Under the pieces are notes generated by a model, which searched no databases, was not told where the DNA came from, and saw nothing but the letters and a program-made list of their open reading frames with translations. Shown here piece after piece: positions 21,356 through 32,456 of a stretch of DNA of 64,000 nucleotides. Position 1 is the stretch's first letter; the number at the start of each line of letters is the position of its first letter. A program made the position numbers and the translations under genes. Origin of the DNA: Taxillus chinensis. Taxonomy: Eukaryota > Streptophyta > Magnoliopsida > Santalales > Loranthaceae. The DNA is taken from NCBI GenBank assembly GCA_023512835.1, contig CM042085.1:34010312-34074311 (forward strand). Reading direction: 5' to 3'.

Positions 21356-24347
21356 TTACGAATTAAAGTCAGAATATTTTACACTGGAGGTAAACATAAA
21401 TATAGTGGCTTGCTCACGTAGAAGTTGAGCAGAAGTCAGATGTAACGAGGCGGCTCGACTGCTTACCCGATCAAATTCAGGCACAAGGGCGGAGAAGCCA
21501 GTGGTGGTCAGGATGCGAATATAGTGGCACGCATAGAAATCACAGCTATGAGCATCATCCTGAGCACGAACTCCTTGTTTGACTCGAGTGATCTCCATTG
21601 GTTTTGAAAGAGGATATCCACCGCACCCATGCGAATATCCTTGCATGACTCTCGTGAGGGTGCGATTGAGTTCTCGAAGTTGTTCCCACCTATGGAGTAA
21701 TAAAATGGTAGGCTTTGAGTCAAAGATGACTATCCTCTAGTTCTTGAAATTTAGATCGAGGAGAAACCAGTGAGGGGATGTTGATAGGTAGGGGATGAGC
21801 ACATGGTCGACCTCGTTCCATGGACGGAAGGAGTTCTCATATCTCCGACCCTGAATGAGCTCAATTAATGAGGCATCATCAAGGAGCTGATCCTGCATAA
21901 TAGGGAAGCAGAGTTCCACGCAGGTATTGCGATGAATGTGGAGAGGAAGCTTTGCCAGATAAGACTTTTGGGCAAAGATGAATTGTGTCATCTCAATATT
22001 ATCCATTTCTTCACCGTCGTACAGTAAACGACATAATTCTGGGTCAATGAAGAATGCTTCGTAGCCGCACGTCCTCGCAGTGGTATCCCCAGCAACATAG
22101 GTATTGAAAGCAGCAAGTTCAGCTGAGGTGCCTCATGTGGTTACAGTGTGCGGTGGGACAAGTGGTTGGTCGGTGGTAGTAGTGGATGGTTTAGTAGGTG
22201 AAGCAGGCATGGTATACTCAGCCGTACTTGGATGGGTAGTTAAGGGACCAGGCTGAGTAGAAAAAGATGGTTGGCGTGGAGCAGTAGGAGGCTTCTTCAT
22301 GCGGGTCCCAATGGGCACATCATCATCATCATCAGAATCTGTGATGACAGATGTTCTGTGCGCACGCTTTCGCCCATGGGAGTAAGTAGCAGTAGGTGGA
22401 GGTGGTGAATAGCATGGAGTCGGCTCTGCTGGTTGGGTAGGCTCAACTGGTTCAGGTGCAGGCCTATCTGTTGGTATTGGATATGGGTTTTTGACGGTTA
22501 GAGCAATCTCCCCACTCGCAAGACGATGACAATCAGAAAGAATAGCTCCCAGAGTTGTACTGAGTCCTTGATATTGTCTCTAGTAAGCACCTTTAATGTC
22601 TTCACAGTGTTCCTCCAGATGTCTGAACCCATCAGAGTTTACACGTGTGAGAGATGTCATTTCTTGCTGCACCTTGTCTAGGGTACGGTCTGATAACTCA
22701 ACTTGAGTTCGTACCTCTTCCATACCTGATTCCATGGCAGCCAGTCGTTCTTCAAAAGCATGAGATACTAATGTTTTAAGGATGCCGGAGGAAATCAGTT
22801 TCTCAAGGACTTTGCTTGCCAGATGATCTACTTCTTCAGCTGTCAGGAAACGGGAGTGAGACGCAGCTAGTACTGGAATAGCCATTGGGATATTGGCTGT
22901 GAACTCCTCACTCACCTAAGTGGCCACTTGATGAATTAACGATGCAAATGGTGTGGCCATCTCAGAACTTTCCACAGGCTCAAGGACCTATGGAACTGCT
23001 CCTGCATCGGAGTCACTGGCTGCAGCAGCAAGGGTTTCTTCTTCTTCTACTTCTTCTTCCACAGCATTTGGTACCATCTCAGCATCATGAGGAGTAGATG
23101 TGGCAGGTGAGTCCACCATGATGGGAGATGGGACAACCACTGAGACAGCTTCCACTGGGTCTCTTCTTACAAGACCCTACTCAACCAACCAGTTAATCAG
23201 ATGGTCTCTGTCTACCATCTGCTTACCAAAGGCGATCCATGCCTTCCTTAATTCGGCGGGGGTCATATGAGCCTTGGTATACTCAACATAAAAGTTTTCT
23301 AGCTCAGACTCCCCAAGAGAGCTCAACAGAACAGGTGTCGTACCCCTATCCTCTAGGGTTTCCTGTGCTGGTGTCTGCCCTCCATCTGTAGGCTCTCTAA
23401 TTTCTGTAGTATCCCTGGGCAGCTCGGTAGTAGGGGCCTCCTCAGGTGTAGAACCAGTGGGGAGATGAGTTCTGGCAATGTTCTCCACCACTTCAGCTAT
23501 ATGTATTGTTACGGCGGACGTAGAGGACCCCTAGAAGTCTCTGGGACATGGGCCGACTGTCGTGGTATGTGAGGTGGGGCCCTTACAGAGCTGGCTGTGT
23601 CCTTTGCATGACTTCTCGCACTTGATTCAGGCCTCTTCATCAACTTGATCTCCAGCCGGCCATCCTCATAGATGCTTTTAAAAATGTATTTGGTCGGCAG
23701 TGGCATTATAGGTCTGTTGCAAAATACGTTAGGGTGCAGGAACCTTAGGACTTTGGTGAGAAGTAGTCCAAAGTGTCCCTTCTTGCTCTTGATCATGGTG
23801 TGTATCTGAGTTCCCCAGTCTACTCGTCTTCCCTGTAGAACATTGCATATGATCTTTATCTGCTCATGGCTTGCAGAGTCATGAGCAATCTTCTTACACA
23901 GTAGGCACTGTCCGGTGACTATAAGAGTCGCCAGTACCTGACCGGAAAACCCAATCTTCAGGGCTCCCCGACCTTGCTTTCTAGGATTGAAATACCCAGG
24001 AAAAGATTACACTCTTCTCTGGAGAGACTAGGAAGAGGATCAAAGTTACCTTTAGGGAGTGGAAGTGCATTTCGGAGCGTTTCGGCAGAGACTCGAATCT
24101 CCACTCCGTGTACCGTTCCCACCAAGTCATCTCCAGAGATTGCCAAGGTCTTGTGAAATTACGAGATGTCTTCTACCAGCACATCTTGCATCCCTGTATA
24201 TACGGATGCGATTCCAGATTCATCGAGACGATTTCTGAATTCGCCTAACCAGCTGACCTTCGCGTCTCCTATGGCTTCCCAGTCGACTATAAATCCAGGT
24301 ACAATTTCTCCTAGTCCTTCTGCCATCGATGAGCTGGGTCCTACCAT
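21356..24347 (-). pseudogene. Element B env-like / third ORF relic
   Basis: A discontinuous minus-strand reading region between pol and the 3' LTR. It starts with ATG at 24347 (MVGPSSSMAEGLGEIVPGF), preceded by two long CT runs that could be a leader. Open pieces: 24347-24159, 24146-23958, 23796-23509, 23491-23177, 22915-22580, 22318-22133, 22006-21737. The N-terminal half (VHGVEIRVSAETLRNALPLP) resembles the family often called putative plant transposon protein. The middle is Pro/Thr/Glu-rich and a segment near 22750-22600 has heptad-like spacing suggesting a coiled coil. I see no convincing signal peptide or membrane segment. By position it corresponds to the SIRE1-type env-like ORF; function is unknown and it is clearly broken. 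Confidence 0.5.
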
Positions 24348-26177
24348 AGAGGTTATAGAGAGAGAGAGAGATAGACACTCGTAGAGAGGGATGGTAAGGT
24401 TTGAAGGTGGTCAGAGGAGAGAGAGAGAGAGAGAGAGCTCTAGGGTTAGGGTTCGAGTGTGAAAACGATGAACATACCTCTGGGCTCCATCTCTATCAGT
24501 GACTTATATATGAGTTGAGAAGTGTACCGTAGAAGTCACACACTCTATCGGTTCGTCTTCAGGGTCCGCATTCTTTTCTCTGACCCGCCTCTTTATCTTC
24601 CGGATCCACTCGTTGGAATACTTAAGTCAAAAGTCCACGTCACTCCTTAAGTCGGTATGTTTTGGATTTTAAGTGCACAGTGACGTGCTGACGTGTATGC
24701 GATGCTTGAGTAGTGAGTAACAGAATCCGTCTTGCTTCGACCCTTTGGACTGCGACTCTACGAAGCTGCATTTAGGAGGCTTCGAGGCTTCGACCTTTGA
24801 GGCTTCGAAGCAGCAGTCTTCGATCTAGCAGTTCTTCGATGCAGTTTGCTTCGAGGTCGACTACGGATTCAGTGAAAGGTGGATTTCTCTGGACTTTTTC
24901 AACACTTAACAACACACATGGGATGCATATGACAATTCACATAATATTATGCATGATGAATAGTATTGTGAGTGGAATTGAAATTACGTGCCCAGAACTT
25001 GATTTCTTTCAACCGTAATACCTGGTTTACATATATGGCTACTGCATCACTACCATTTAACTCTCCATTTACCTTAGAAATGGCTAAGTACTTCATCACA
25101 CTACATCTTGTGCCAGAAAATGATCACTGTGTTAACATAGCATCCAGTATACCGTGGTTTATCAAATGCGACAACTGAGTCATGAATTTAAAGTCTCCTC
25201 ACATATTTAGCAAAACTCACTCAGCGGAGGCCTCACCCTCTCACTCTCGAATCAGCATATGGGTATGATTCAAGAACTAGAATTACACTATTTGGTATAC
25301 TCATGGTCAACCGAATCTTACCTCAACCCTGAGCCAACAATGATTTTCAGTTCAGCATAGATGACTTGAGAGACAAGATGGCCCTATTGAGAATCAAAAC
25401 GCACACTCTATCATTTTCTAATTTATAACACAGTACATGTATAGAGGTTGGAGGTTGATCAGTCCTATTGTCTGTGTGAGCTGCCCCCCTTTTTTTGTAG
25501 AGTACTCATTTTCAGGGCTAATTCATGAACCTTTTCACTTGGACAGAGCTCAACACAGTTTTCTTTCGGATCTTAGATGATCATCCGGTTTGAACTCCAA
25601 TTATTACTCTGAAAGAGATACATCTGAGGGTAGTAGTGAGGACTCCCCCTAAGATAGGCAATTGACTTTGATAGTTTCTTTTGCCTTTTTCACCTTGCCT
25701 TTTTCATTGAAATGTATCGGCTCTTTTTGAGTAATAGGCTTTTTATGATTCTCAAATACTATAGTCTCAGTCATCCTTTGAGCATTAAATCATTGAGGAT
25801 CCTTTCCATACAAGCCAACAGTACCATGAGATACAACAGTTTCTGCTAGTTAATGAATGCAATGCCACACAGGTGATATTCACTCAGAATGAAAATGACA
25901 AGTAATAGGAATATCATTTACTTTAAACATAAAGGGAATTGCATTCATTTCACTCAAGACTCGAGGATTCATGACAGGTTGCACAAAAGACTTGAACCAA
26001 GTTCAGAGGCGGCAAGTTTCATCCATGTGATTTCTCAATTTCTCACAGTAGACATGCATGAATCACACTTAGACACTACTAATTTTCATGGAAACATAAA
26101 CAGTCATTAACAGTGTCATACTTATGTTCATGCACAAGTGATTAGATTGAAATGAAACACAAGACATGCTGTGAGAC
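24348..26177 (-). other. Element B spacer between pol and env-like ORF
   Basis: No gene supported. Next to the env-like start there are GA microsatellites (24359-24371, 24417-24438). A patch at 24720-24870 repeats cttcgacc/ggcttcgagg words like those of the B LTR. From about 24870 to 26177 it is AT-rich with a pyrimidine run (25485-25497) and a ctccccct block (25643), comparable in style to the 3' non-coding regions of A1 and A3. Confidence 0.55.
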
Positions 26178-29100
26178 TTATGAATGTAAATCTAACATGC
26201 CAAGTTTTGTTAGAAGTTCATTGAACCTGGCTTCTTGCAGTGGTTTGGTGAATATGTCTGCAAACTGGTCATCAGTGGATATATATTCCAGGGAAATGTC
26301 TTTCTTCAGCACATGGTCACGTATGAAGTGATGTCTAACCTCAATGTGCTTGGTTTTGGGATGCATAACAGGATTGTTGGAGATTACAATGGCGCTTGTA
26401 TTGTCACAATACAGAGGCACAGCCTTCACGTTAAACCCATAGTCTAGCAGTTGACTGGCCATCCAAAGCAACTGAGTACAACAGCTTCCTATAGCAATAT
26501 ATTCAGCTTTAGCTGTGGAGGTTGAAACTGAATTCTGTTTCTTGCTAAACCAGGATACAAGTCTGTTGCCAAGAAGTTGGCATGTTCCAGTTGTGCTCTT
26601 CCTATCAATCTTGCATCTGGCAAAGTCTACATCTGAATATCCTCTCAGTTTAAAATTAGACTCTCTTGGATACCATAGTCCCAAATTTTCAATTCCCTTC
26701 AGATACCGCATAATCCTTTTCACATGAGACAAGTGGGATTCCTTGGGATTAGCTTGCTATCTGGCACAGATGCATGTTGCAAACATTATGTCAGGTCTGC
26801 TTGCTGCCAGGTACAGCAAGGATCCAATCATGCTCCTGTATTCTGAGATATTCACTTCTTTGCCTGCTTCATCCATATCCAGTTTGGTGTTTGTAGGAAT
26901 GGGAGTTTTCATGTGAGTCACATCAGTCATCTTAAACTTCTTCAGTATCACCTTGGTTTATTTGGTTTGACTGATAAAAATCCCATCCTCCAACTGCTTG
27001 ACCTCCAATCCAAGGAAGAATGAGAGTTCTCCCATCATACTCATTTCATATTCACTTTTCATTAGATGGGAGAAGTCTTCACATTGCTTTTTGTCCCTTG
27101 ATCCGAAGATGATGTCATCCACATAAATTTGGACTATCAAGGGTGATCCTTTTCCTTCCTTGAGAAACAGCATGGGGTCAATTTTGCCTTTTCTGAACTT
27201 GTTCTTGATCAGAAATTCTGACAATGTTTCATACCACGCTCTAGGAGCTTGTTTTAGTCCATATAGAGCCTTCTTCAGTTTGTATACCTTGTGCTCTTGG
27301 TTTGGCTCTTGAAATCCAGGTGGTTGTTCAACATAGACTTCTTCTTGGAGGTCTCCATTCAAAAAAGCACTCTTGACATCCATCTGATAAACTTTGAAGT
27401 CCTTGAATGCTGCATATGCTAAGAATATACGGATGGCCTCCAGTCTAGCAACTGGTGCAAAGGTTTCATCATAGTCGATTCCTTCTTCTTGTCTGTATCC
27501 TTTTGCAACCAGTCTGGCCTTGTTTATGATTACAACACCATTAGCATCAAGTTTGTTTCTAAAGATCCATTTCACGCCAATGACTTGCTGTGATCTGGGC
27601 CTGTTGACCAACTCCCATACTTTCTGTCTTTTGAACTGATTTAATTCTTCTTGCATCGCATTAATCCAATGGTGATCCTGAACTGCATCATCAACTGATT
27701 TTGGCTGCACTTGCAATAGGAAACACATATAAAGATTTTCATGGAGTGTGGCCGCCCTTGTTTTAACTCGAGCAGCAGGATCTCCTATGATCAGTTCAGA
27801 AGGGTGGTCCTTTAATCTTTTTCTTGCCTTTGGAAGGTCCTCTATTTCTTCATGATGAATGCCCAATTATTCAATGTCAGGTTCTTGGGCTGGTAGAAGT
27901 GGCAGAGACTGAACAGGTTGAATGTTAGAGTCATGATTTTCTGCTGATTTTTGACTTGGTTCCGCAGCAACCGATTCAGCTCTTTGTTCATCAGGTTCAG
28001 GTGCATCTTCCATTGTTTCTATTGTAGTAGGGTTATCTGTGTCTTGGTCTTCTATAATGATAATGTCCTGCACTTCATTTACATTTGGATCTCCTTTCTG
28101 CATTCCATGGTTAGTCTCATCAAAAGAAACATGAATGGACTCTTCAACAACTTTGGTTCTTCTATTAAATACACGATAAGCCTTGCTAGTCATGGAGTAT
28201 CCAACAAGATCCATCATCTGATTTGGCATCAAACTTATTTAAGTAATCTTTGCCATTGTTCCGAATGTAGCAAGTACACCCGAAGATCCTTAGGTGACCA
28301 ATGTTTGGTCTCCTTCCCTTCCACAACTCATAGGGTGTTTTCATGGCTCGTTTGTTAATTAGAGTTCTATTTTGTACATAACAAGCAGTGGCAATAGCTT
28401 TAGCCCATAGGGATTTTGGGAACAAAGCTCCAGTCAATATGGTTCTAGCTACTTCAACTAATGTCCGATTCTTTCTTTCAGCCACTCCATTTTGTTGCGG
28501 AGTTCTTGGTGCTGAGAAATTATGTTGGATACCATGTTTAGTACAAAACTCTAACATATCAGAAAATTCAAATTCCTTGCCATGTTCGCTGCAAATGCAC
28601 TTAATAAAAAGATTCTTAACATTAGTGACCCAATTGAAGAGTTCGACAAGGTTCTCAAATGTTTCAGTTTTATTTCTGAGAAACATGACCCATGTGTATC
28701 TGGTATAATCATTTACTACTGCAAGAAAGTATCGTGTACTAGATAACGAAGATACATTGATTGGTCCACATAGGTCCATGTGCAGAAGTTCAAGTGGTTG
28801 TGTGATTGAGGTTTTATCTACACTCTTAAAGGAATGTTTAACCTGCTTACCCAGCTGACAATCCCTGCAAGGGTGTTCTTTCTCATAAACATGCTTGGGT
28901 AAACCCTCAACCAAATCAAGAGATGCCAGTTTAGACATAGTCTTAAAGTTTAAATGGCCAAATCTCTTATGCCACAACCAACTAATGTCAGGTGAAGCTT
29001 TGGACAGAAAACAAATTGGTTCACTAAATTGAGCATTACCAAAGACCAACTTGTAGACATTGCTTTGTCTATGCCCATTCAGCTTCATCTCTTTGGAGAC

Positions 29101-29441
29101 AAGGTCCATAACTATGCAGGTGTGTTTAGTCAACAGAACTTCATAACCTTTGTCACATAATTGACTTATGCTCAACAGGTTATGTTTAAGACCTTGAACA
29201 ATAGATACATTCTGAATTGAAACAGAACCATTAGAGAGAGTACCCTTACCAACAATCTTACCCTTTTTGTTGTCCCCGAAAGTGACAGATGAAGCTGCAA
29301 CCTCCCTTACTTCACTCAATAAAGAGGCATCATCTGTCATGTGCATAGAACAGGCACTGTGAAGATACGATTGGCTAGAATTGATCTTTTGTTTTCGGTG
29401 GCTGCTTTTAGCTTTGGTACTTGTTCCTGCACAATGAGCAG
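26178..29441 (-). pseudogene. pol: Element B pol relic: PR, INT, RT, RNase H
   Basis: Sirevirus-like copia polyprotein, the best preserved pol in the window. The PR site reads LHSACSMHM (29364 downward) where LDS is expected, so the catalytic Asp is His. INT (29346-28186) is a 386-codon open frame with the zinc motif from HKRFGHLNF to CRDCQLGK, HMDLCGP and NGVAERKN; the central catalytic motif is SEHGKEF (28590 downward) instead of SDHG. RT (27866-26958, 302 codons) keeps YVDDIIFGS at 27125 downward. A stop follows SQTK near 26956, and a TAG replaces Tyr after CICAR near 26758. RNase H (26732-26178) ends DQFADIFTKPL. A frameshift near 28200 separates INT from the linker. Confidence 0.9.
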
Positions 29442-30177
29442 CTAAGTCTTAGGGGCCCAATTAAGATTGGGCTTTGGGTAAGTGAAAGCTGTAGTTGACA
29501 ATTTAGGTTTCCAATAAGAAGGGGCATATTTAACTTTCCATGCTAATTTTGATGATCCATCATTAGATTTGTTAGCAGGATTGACCTTTAGACTTTCTGC
29601 ACGTTTTCCTTCCTTATTGTCATCTTTGGCAGCTTTATTAGGCACAGATTTGACAGTTTTCTTCACAGGTTTAGTCTTTATGTTCTTTAACGAGGTAACT
29701 TGTGTGTGTCTGGTTTTCTTCTTCTTCTTCCCATCAGAGTTATGAAATTGCAGATTTTCTGAAATGTTTAACTGATTAATGCCTAACCTGATTTCTTTAA
29801 CAACCTCATTCTTAAGATGCTCAAGATAGAATCTATACTAATAGGAAAGGTGTCCAGCTTCATAGCAGATGGGACAGATGACAGGTTTGGGTTGGACACT
29901 ATGCTTCAAGGGTTTGGTTGGAGTGTTAAGAGGTTTCCTAGGTTTTCCTTTATATCTTAGCCCATTCTTAACTCTACCATCAGGGACAAACTTAGGTTGG
30001 GAGAAAACAGCCTTGCTGGATGAACCAGTCTCATACATAGCAGTAAACCTGCTTGTGTCTATCTCTGGAATTACTACACCCTTACCCTTGCATTGGGATG
30101 TAGTGGATAGTTTTCCTATAGGTTCAGCTTCAGTTCTATCATAGCAACGGCTGCATCACTGTCCTGAGATACAACAG
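29442..30177 (-). pseudogene. gag: Element B gag C-terminal relic
   Basis: C-terminal half of a Sirevirus Gag, truncated at 30177 by the A4 LTR. Basic, with a knuckle-like CPICYEAGHLSY (about 29873-29838) in which the last Cys position is lost to a stop. A Lys-rich linker follows (29666-29442) ending in NLNWAPKT and TAG (29444-29442). The WAPK ending and the stop position match family A although the proteins otherwise differ strongly. Confidence 0.75.
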
Positions 30178-31482
30178 TGTTGGATCAAACCTAGAATTTG
30201 GATGATACGGATCAAACCTAATGTAATTTGATTTTAGTTGTTTCATGTTTATTTTAAGTCTGTGCAGAAGATTAAATTGTTATCCGGACCTACTCCTGTA
30301 AGAGCAAAGCAAAGGACAGGATACATAATCCAGATCCGGGACATCATGAGTGTCGTCTAACACTTGGTAAATAACCAAGTCTTCATTCGGAGTTAGGACT
30401 CTCTCGTACGAACTAATCACCTGTCAAAAGGACTAAGGATTCCACGCTCTTATTGTTGATTGGACTAAGTCATTTTATGCGGAATGAGAATCCGAGTCTA
30501 TGCCTTGTACGGAGAAAGAGAGATTTGTTGCAGAGAAAGAATTAAGTCCTTCGCTCAAGCTGTCTAAGGAAAAGAAGATTCAGAATAAGGAATCCGAGTC
30601 TTTCATCCGAGCAGAGTAAGGACAACTGATGCGGAGTAAGGACATCTGATGCGAAATAATAAATCCGAATCATTACTCAAGTGGAATAAGGAAGCGTTGA
30701 TGCGGAATAAGGATTCTGCATATCTACCTCATGCGGAGTAAGGAAGTGCTGACACGGGATAAGGATTTCAGGACTTCATGTATACAGAGTAAGCAATAAC
30801 TGACATTGAATAAGGATCCGAACCTCGTTGATACGGAGTAAGGAAAGCTACATCGGACTAAAAGGACGCTACTTCAACTTATCAATACCGCATTTATGAT
30901 ATCAGCTCGCTGTGTTCCGATGTAAGACAAACTCATTGAAGATCTAAACTGTCTTACACGTGGACCACTCGGAGATGTGGATGCAGTCCCAAATGTAATT
31001 GGAAGCGAGTGAAGTTATTTAATTTACTTATGCTTCCAATATTTCGAGCTCCACATCCGAAGCAGTTATAGCAGAAGCATTTTCCGAGAAGAACTTAATG
31101 TTCACACAGCGCTCGAAAAACACAGTTCCAAGATAGATTCCTAGGATGTCTATATATATATCTACAGTGTTGTACATTAAGTGTGCGTACACATACGAAG
31201 GAAAACTAATACGCGCGTGAGAAAAGTTATTGTACAAGAGCTTATAGAGATCATTAACGCCAGTGTGTGTAATTGTAAAGCCGAGTGCTAGTGTAATCAG
31301 CTATAATTGCTACTTATTTTGTTGTAATTATCATTTGATAATAAAGCAAAATACTTTCACTATCTGGTTATCTTCCGCACTGATTTTATATCTTTTAACT
31401 AGATTGTGTTACACCTGTGAGGAAAGAGTTTTTGATTTAAGCTTATTCACCCCCCCCCCCTCTAGGTTACCAGGGACCAACA
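30178..31482 (+). repeat. A4 5' LTR (family A)
   Basis: 1305 bp, TGTTGGATCAAACC...GGGACCAACA. Contains about a dozen copies of the array motif as CGGAGTAAGGA (about 30440-30860), a TATA-like run tctatatatatatc (31149-31162) and a cytosine run at 31450-31460 in the tattcacccc region before the end. Confidence 0.9.
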
Positions 31483-31484
31483 AG

Positions 31485-31496
31485 TGGTATCAGAGC
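31485..31496 (+). other. A4 primer-binding site
   Basis: TGGTATCAGAGC, perfect match to the tRNA-iMet complement, two bases after the LTR. Confidence 0.95.
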
Positions 31497-31549
31497 AAGT
31501 TCTATTTGTTCCAAGTAGAGATCCCACTCTTTCTCTTTCTCTCTTACAA

Positions 31550-32456
31550 ATGGCTGAAGAAAGTAGCATGCTTTTCAACACTCGCCTTAACTCCGGAGGT
31601 GCACAAAAGCCCCTTCCAAATCGAAGCAGTAGTGAAAATGTCGATCCACCTCAACCCTTCGCTACCGCCGCCGCATAACCACATAGTTCTGGCTTCACTC
31701 GACACGACCACCCAAGTTCACACCTGAGCTTTTCTCCCAGTGGAAAGCTCGCATGAGAATGTTCATGGTCTGCCATGATCACCTCATGTGGCCATGTCTT
31801 CATCAGGAGATACCCACTCTGATGACTATCGGAGAACATGGAGTCAGAAGACCAAAGACTAATGCCGAACTCACCAATGATGAAAGAGCCTGGCAGTGTG
31901 CCAATGGAAAGGCTCTAGCATATGTCACATCGTCTTTAGATTCCGAGGCTTTCACAAACATCCAAGGCTGCACAACAGCGAAAGCTGTCTGGGATAAACT
32001 GACAATCCTCTATGAGGGAAGTCAATCCCAAATGCAGAATGTTATCTGTACTCTCAGGCAGAACTTTGAGAGTTTCAATCATAAACCGGGCGAATCACTC
32101 GAAAGCATCTATCGGAGATTCGGCAAGCTCATCCTTGAGCTGAAAATTGTCAATGAGCATTATTCTCAATCTCAGATCAATGACAAGTTCTTTCGCTCCT
32201 TGCCGGATCGCTACTACTCCAAACAACTCCAGATGCAATCGGACAAGAACTGGCAGTATGTTCCCCTTGAAGAACTATATGGAGAGCTGCGGACTCATGA
32301 AGTCAAGTTTAAGTACTCTGATCGGGATGAGAAAATAGCTCGAAAAGAAAAGGGGGTAGCTCTCAAAGCTACGGAATGTCCTAGCATACTGAGGAATGAT
32401 GATACGGATGCGTCCGAGAATTCTGACTCTAACGAGGAGGAGGAGATAGCTCTTCT
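31550..32456 (+). pseudogene. gag: A4 gag, N-terminal part
   Basis: Begins ATG at 31550 (MAEESSMLFNTRLNSGG), the clearest family A start, 53 bp after the PBS. An in-frame TAA at 31676-31678 (CAA in A1) and a frameshift near 31700 follow. The Gag core is then open from 31753 (MRMFMVCHDHLMWPCLHQE) through the acidic region to IALLVK, with 230 codons of continuous homology. It is interrupted at 32457 by solo LTR S1 and continues at 34693. Confidence 0.87.
32452..32456. repeat. Target duplication of S1 (left)
   Basis: cttct, repeated at 34693-34697 on the other side of the solo LTR. Confidence 0.9.

Larger units (their letters stand above)
19006..30177 (-). mobile_element. Copia element B (Sirevirus-like, with env-like ORF), 5' part displaced
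   Basis: Minus-strand order: gag C-terminal half (30177-29442), pol (29441-26178), non-coding spacer (26177-24348), env-like ORF relic (24347-21356), polypurine-tract region (21355-20971), 3' LTR (20970-19006). The extra ORF between pol and LTR, the repeated polypurine tracts and a 2-kb LTR are Sirevirus (SIRE1-like) features. The 5' end is cut by insertion of A4 at 30177/30178; its 5' LTR and gag N-terminus should lie beyond A4, hidden by the gap. The base pairs flanking the 3' LTR are ataag. Confidence 0.8.

Noticed and set aside
26508..26520. Element B RNase H reads STAKAEYIA instead of STAEAEYIA, first taken as loss of a catalytic residue.
   Set aside because: By alignment with RNase HI the second Glu, which is present, is the likely catalytic one.
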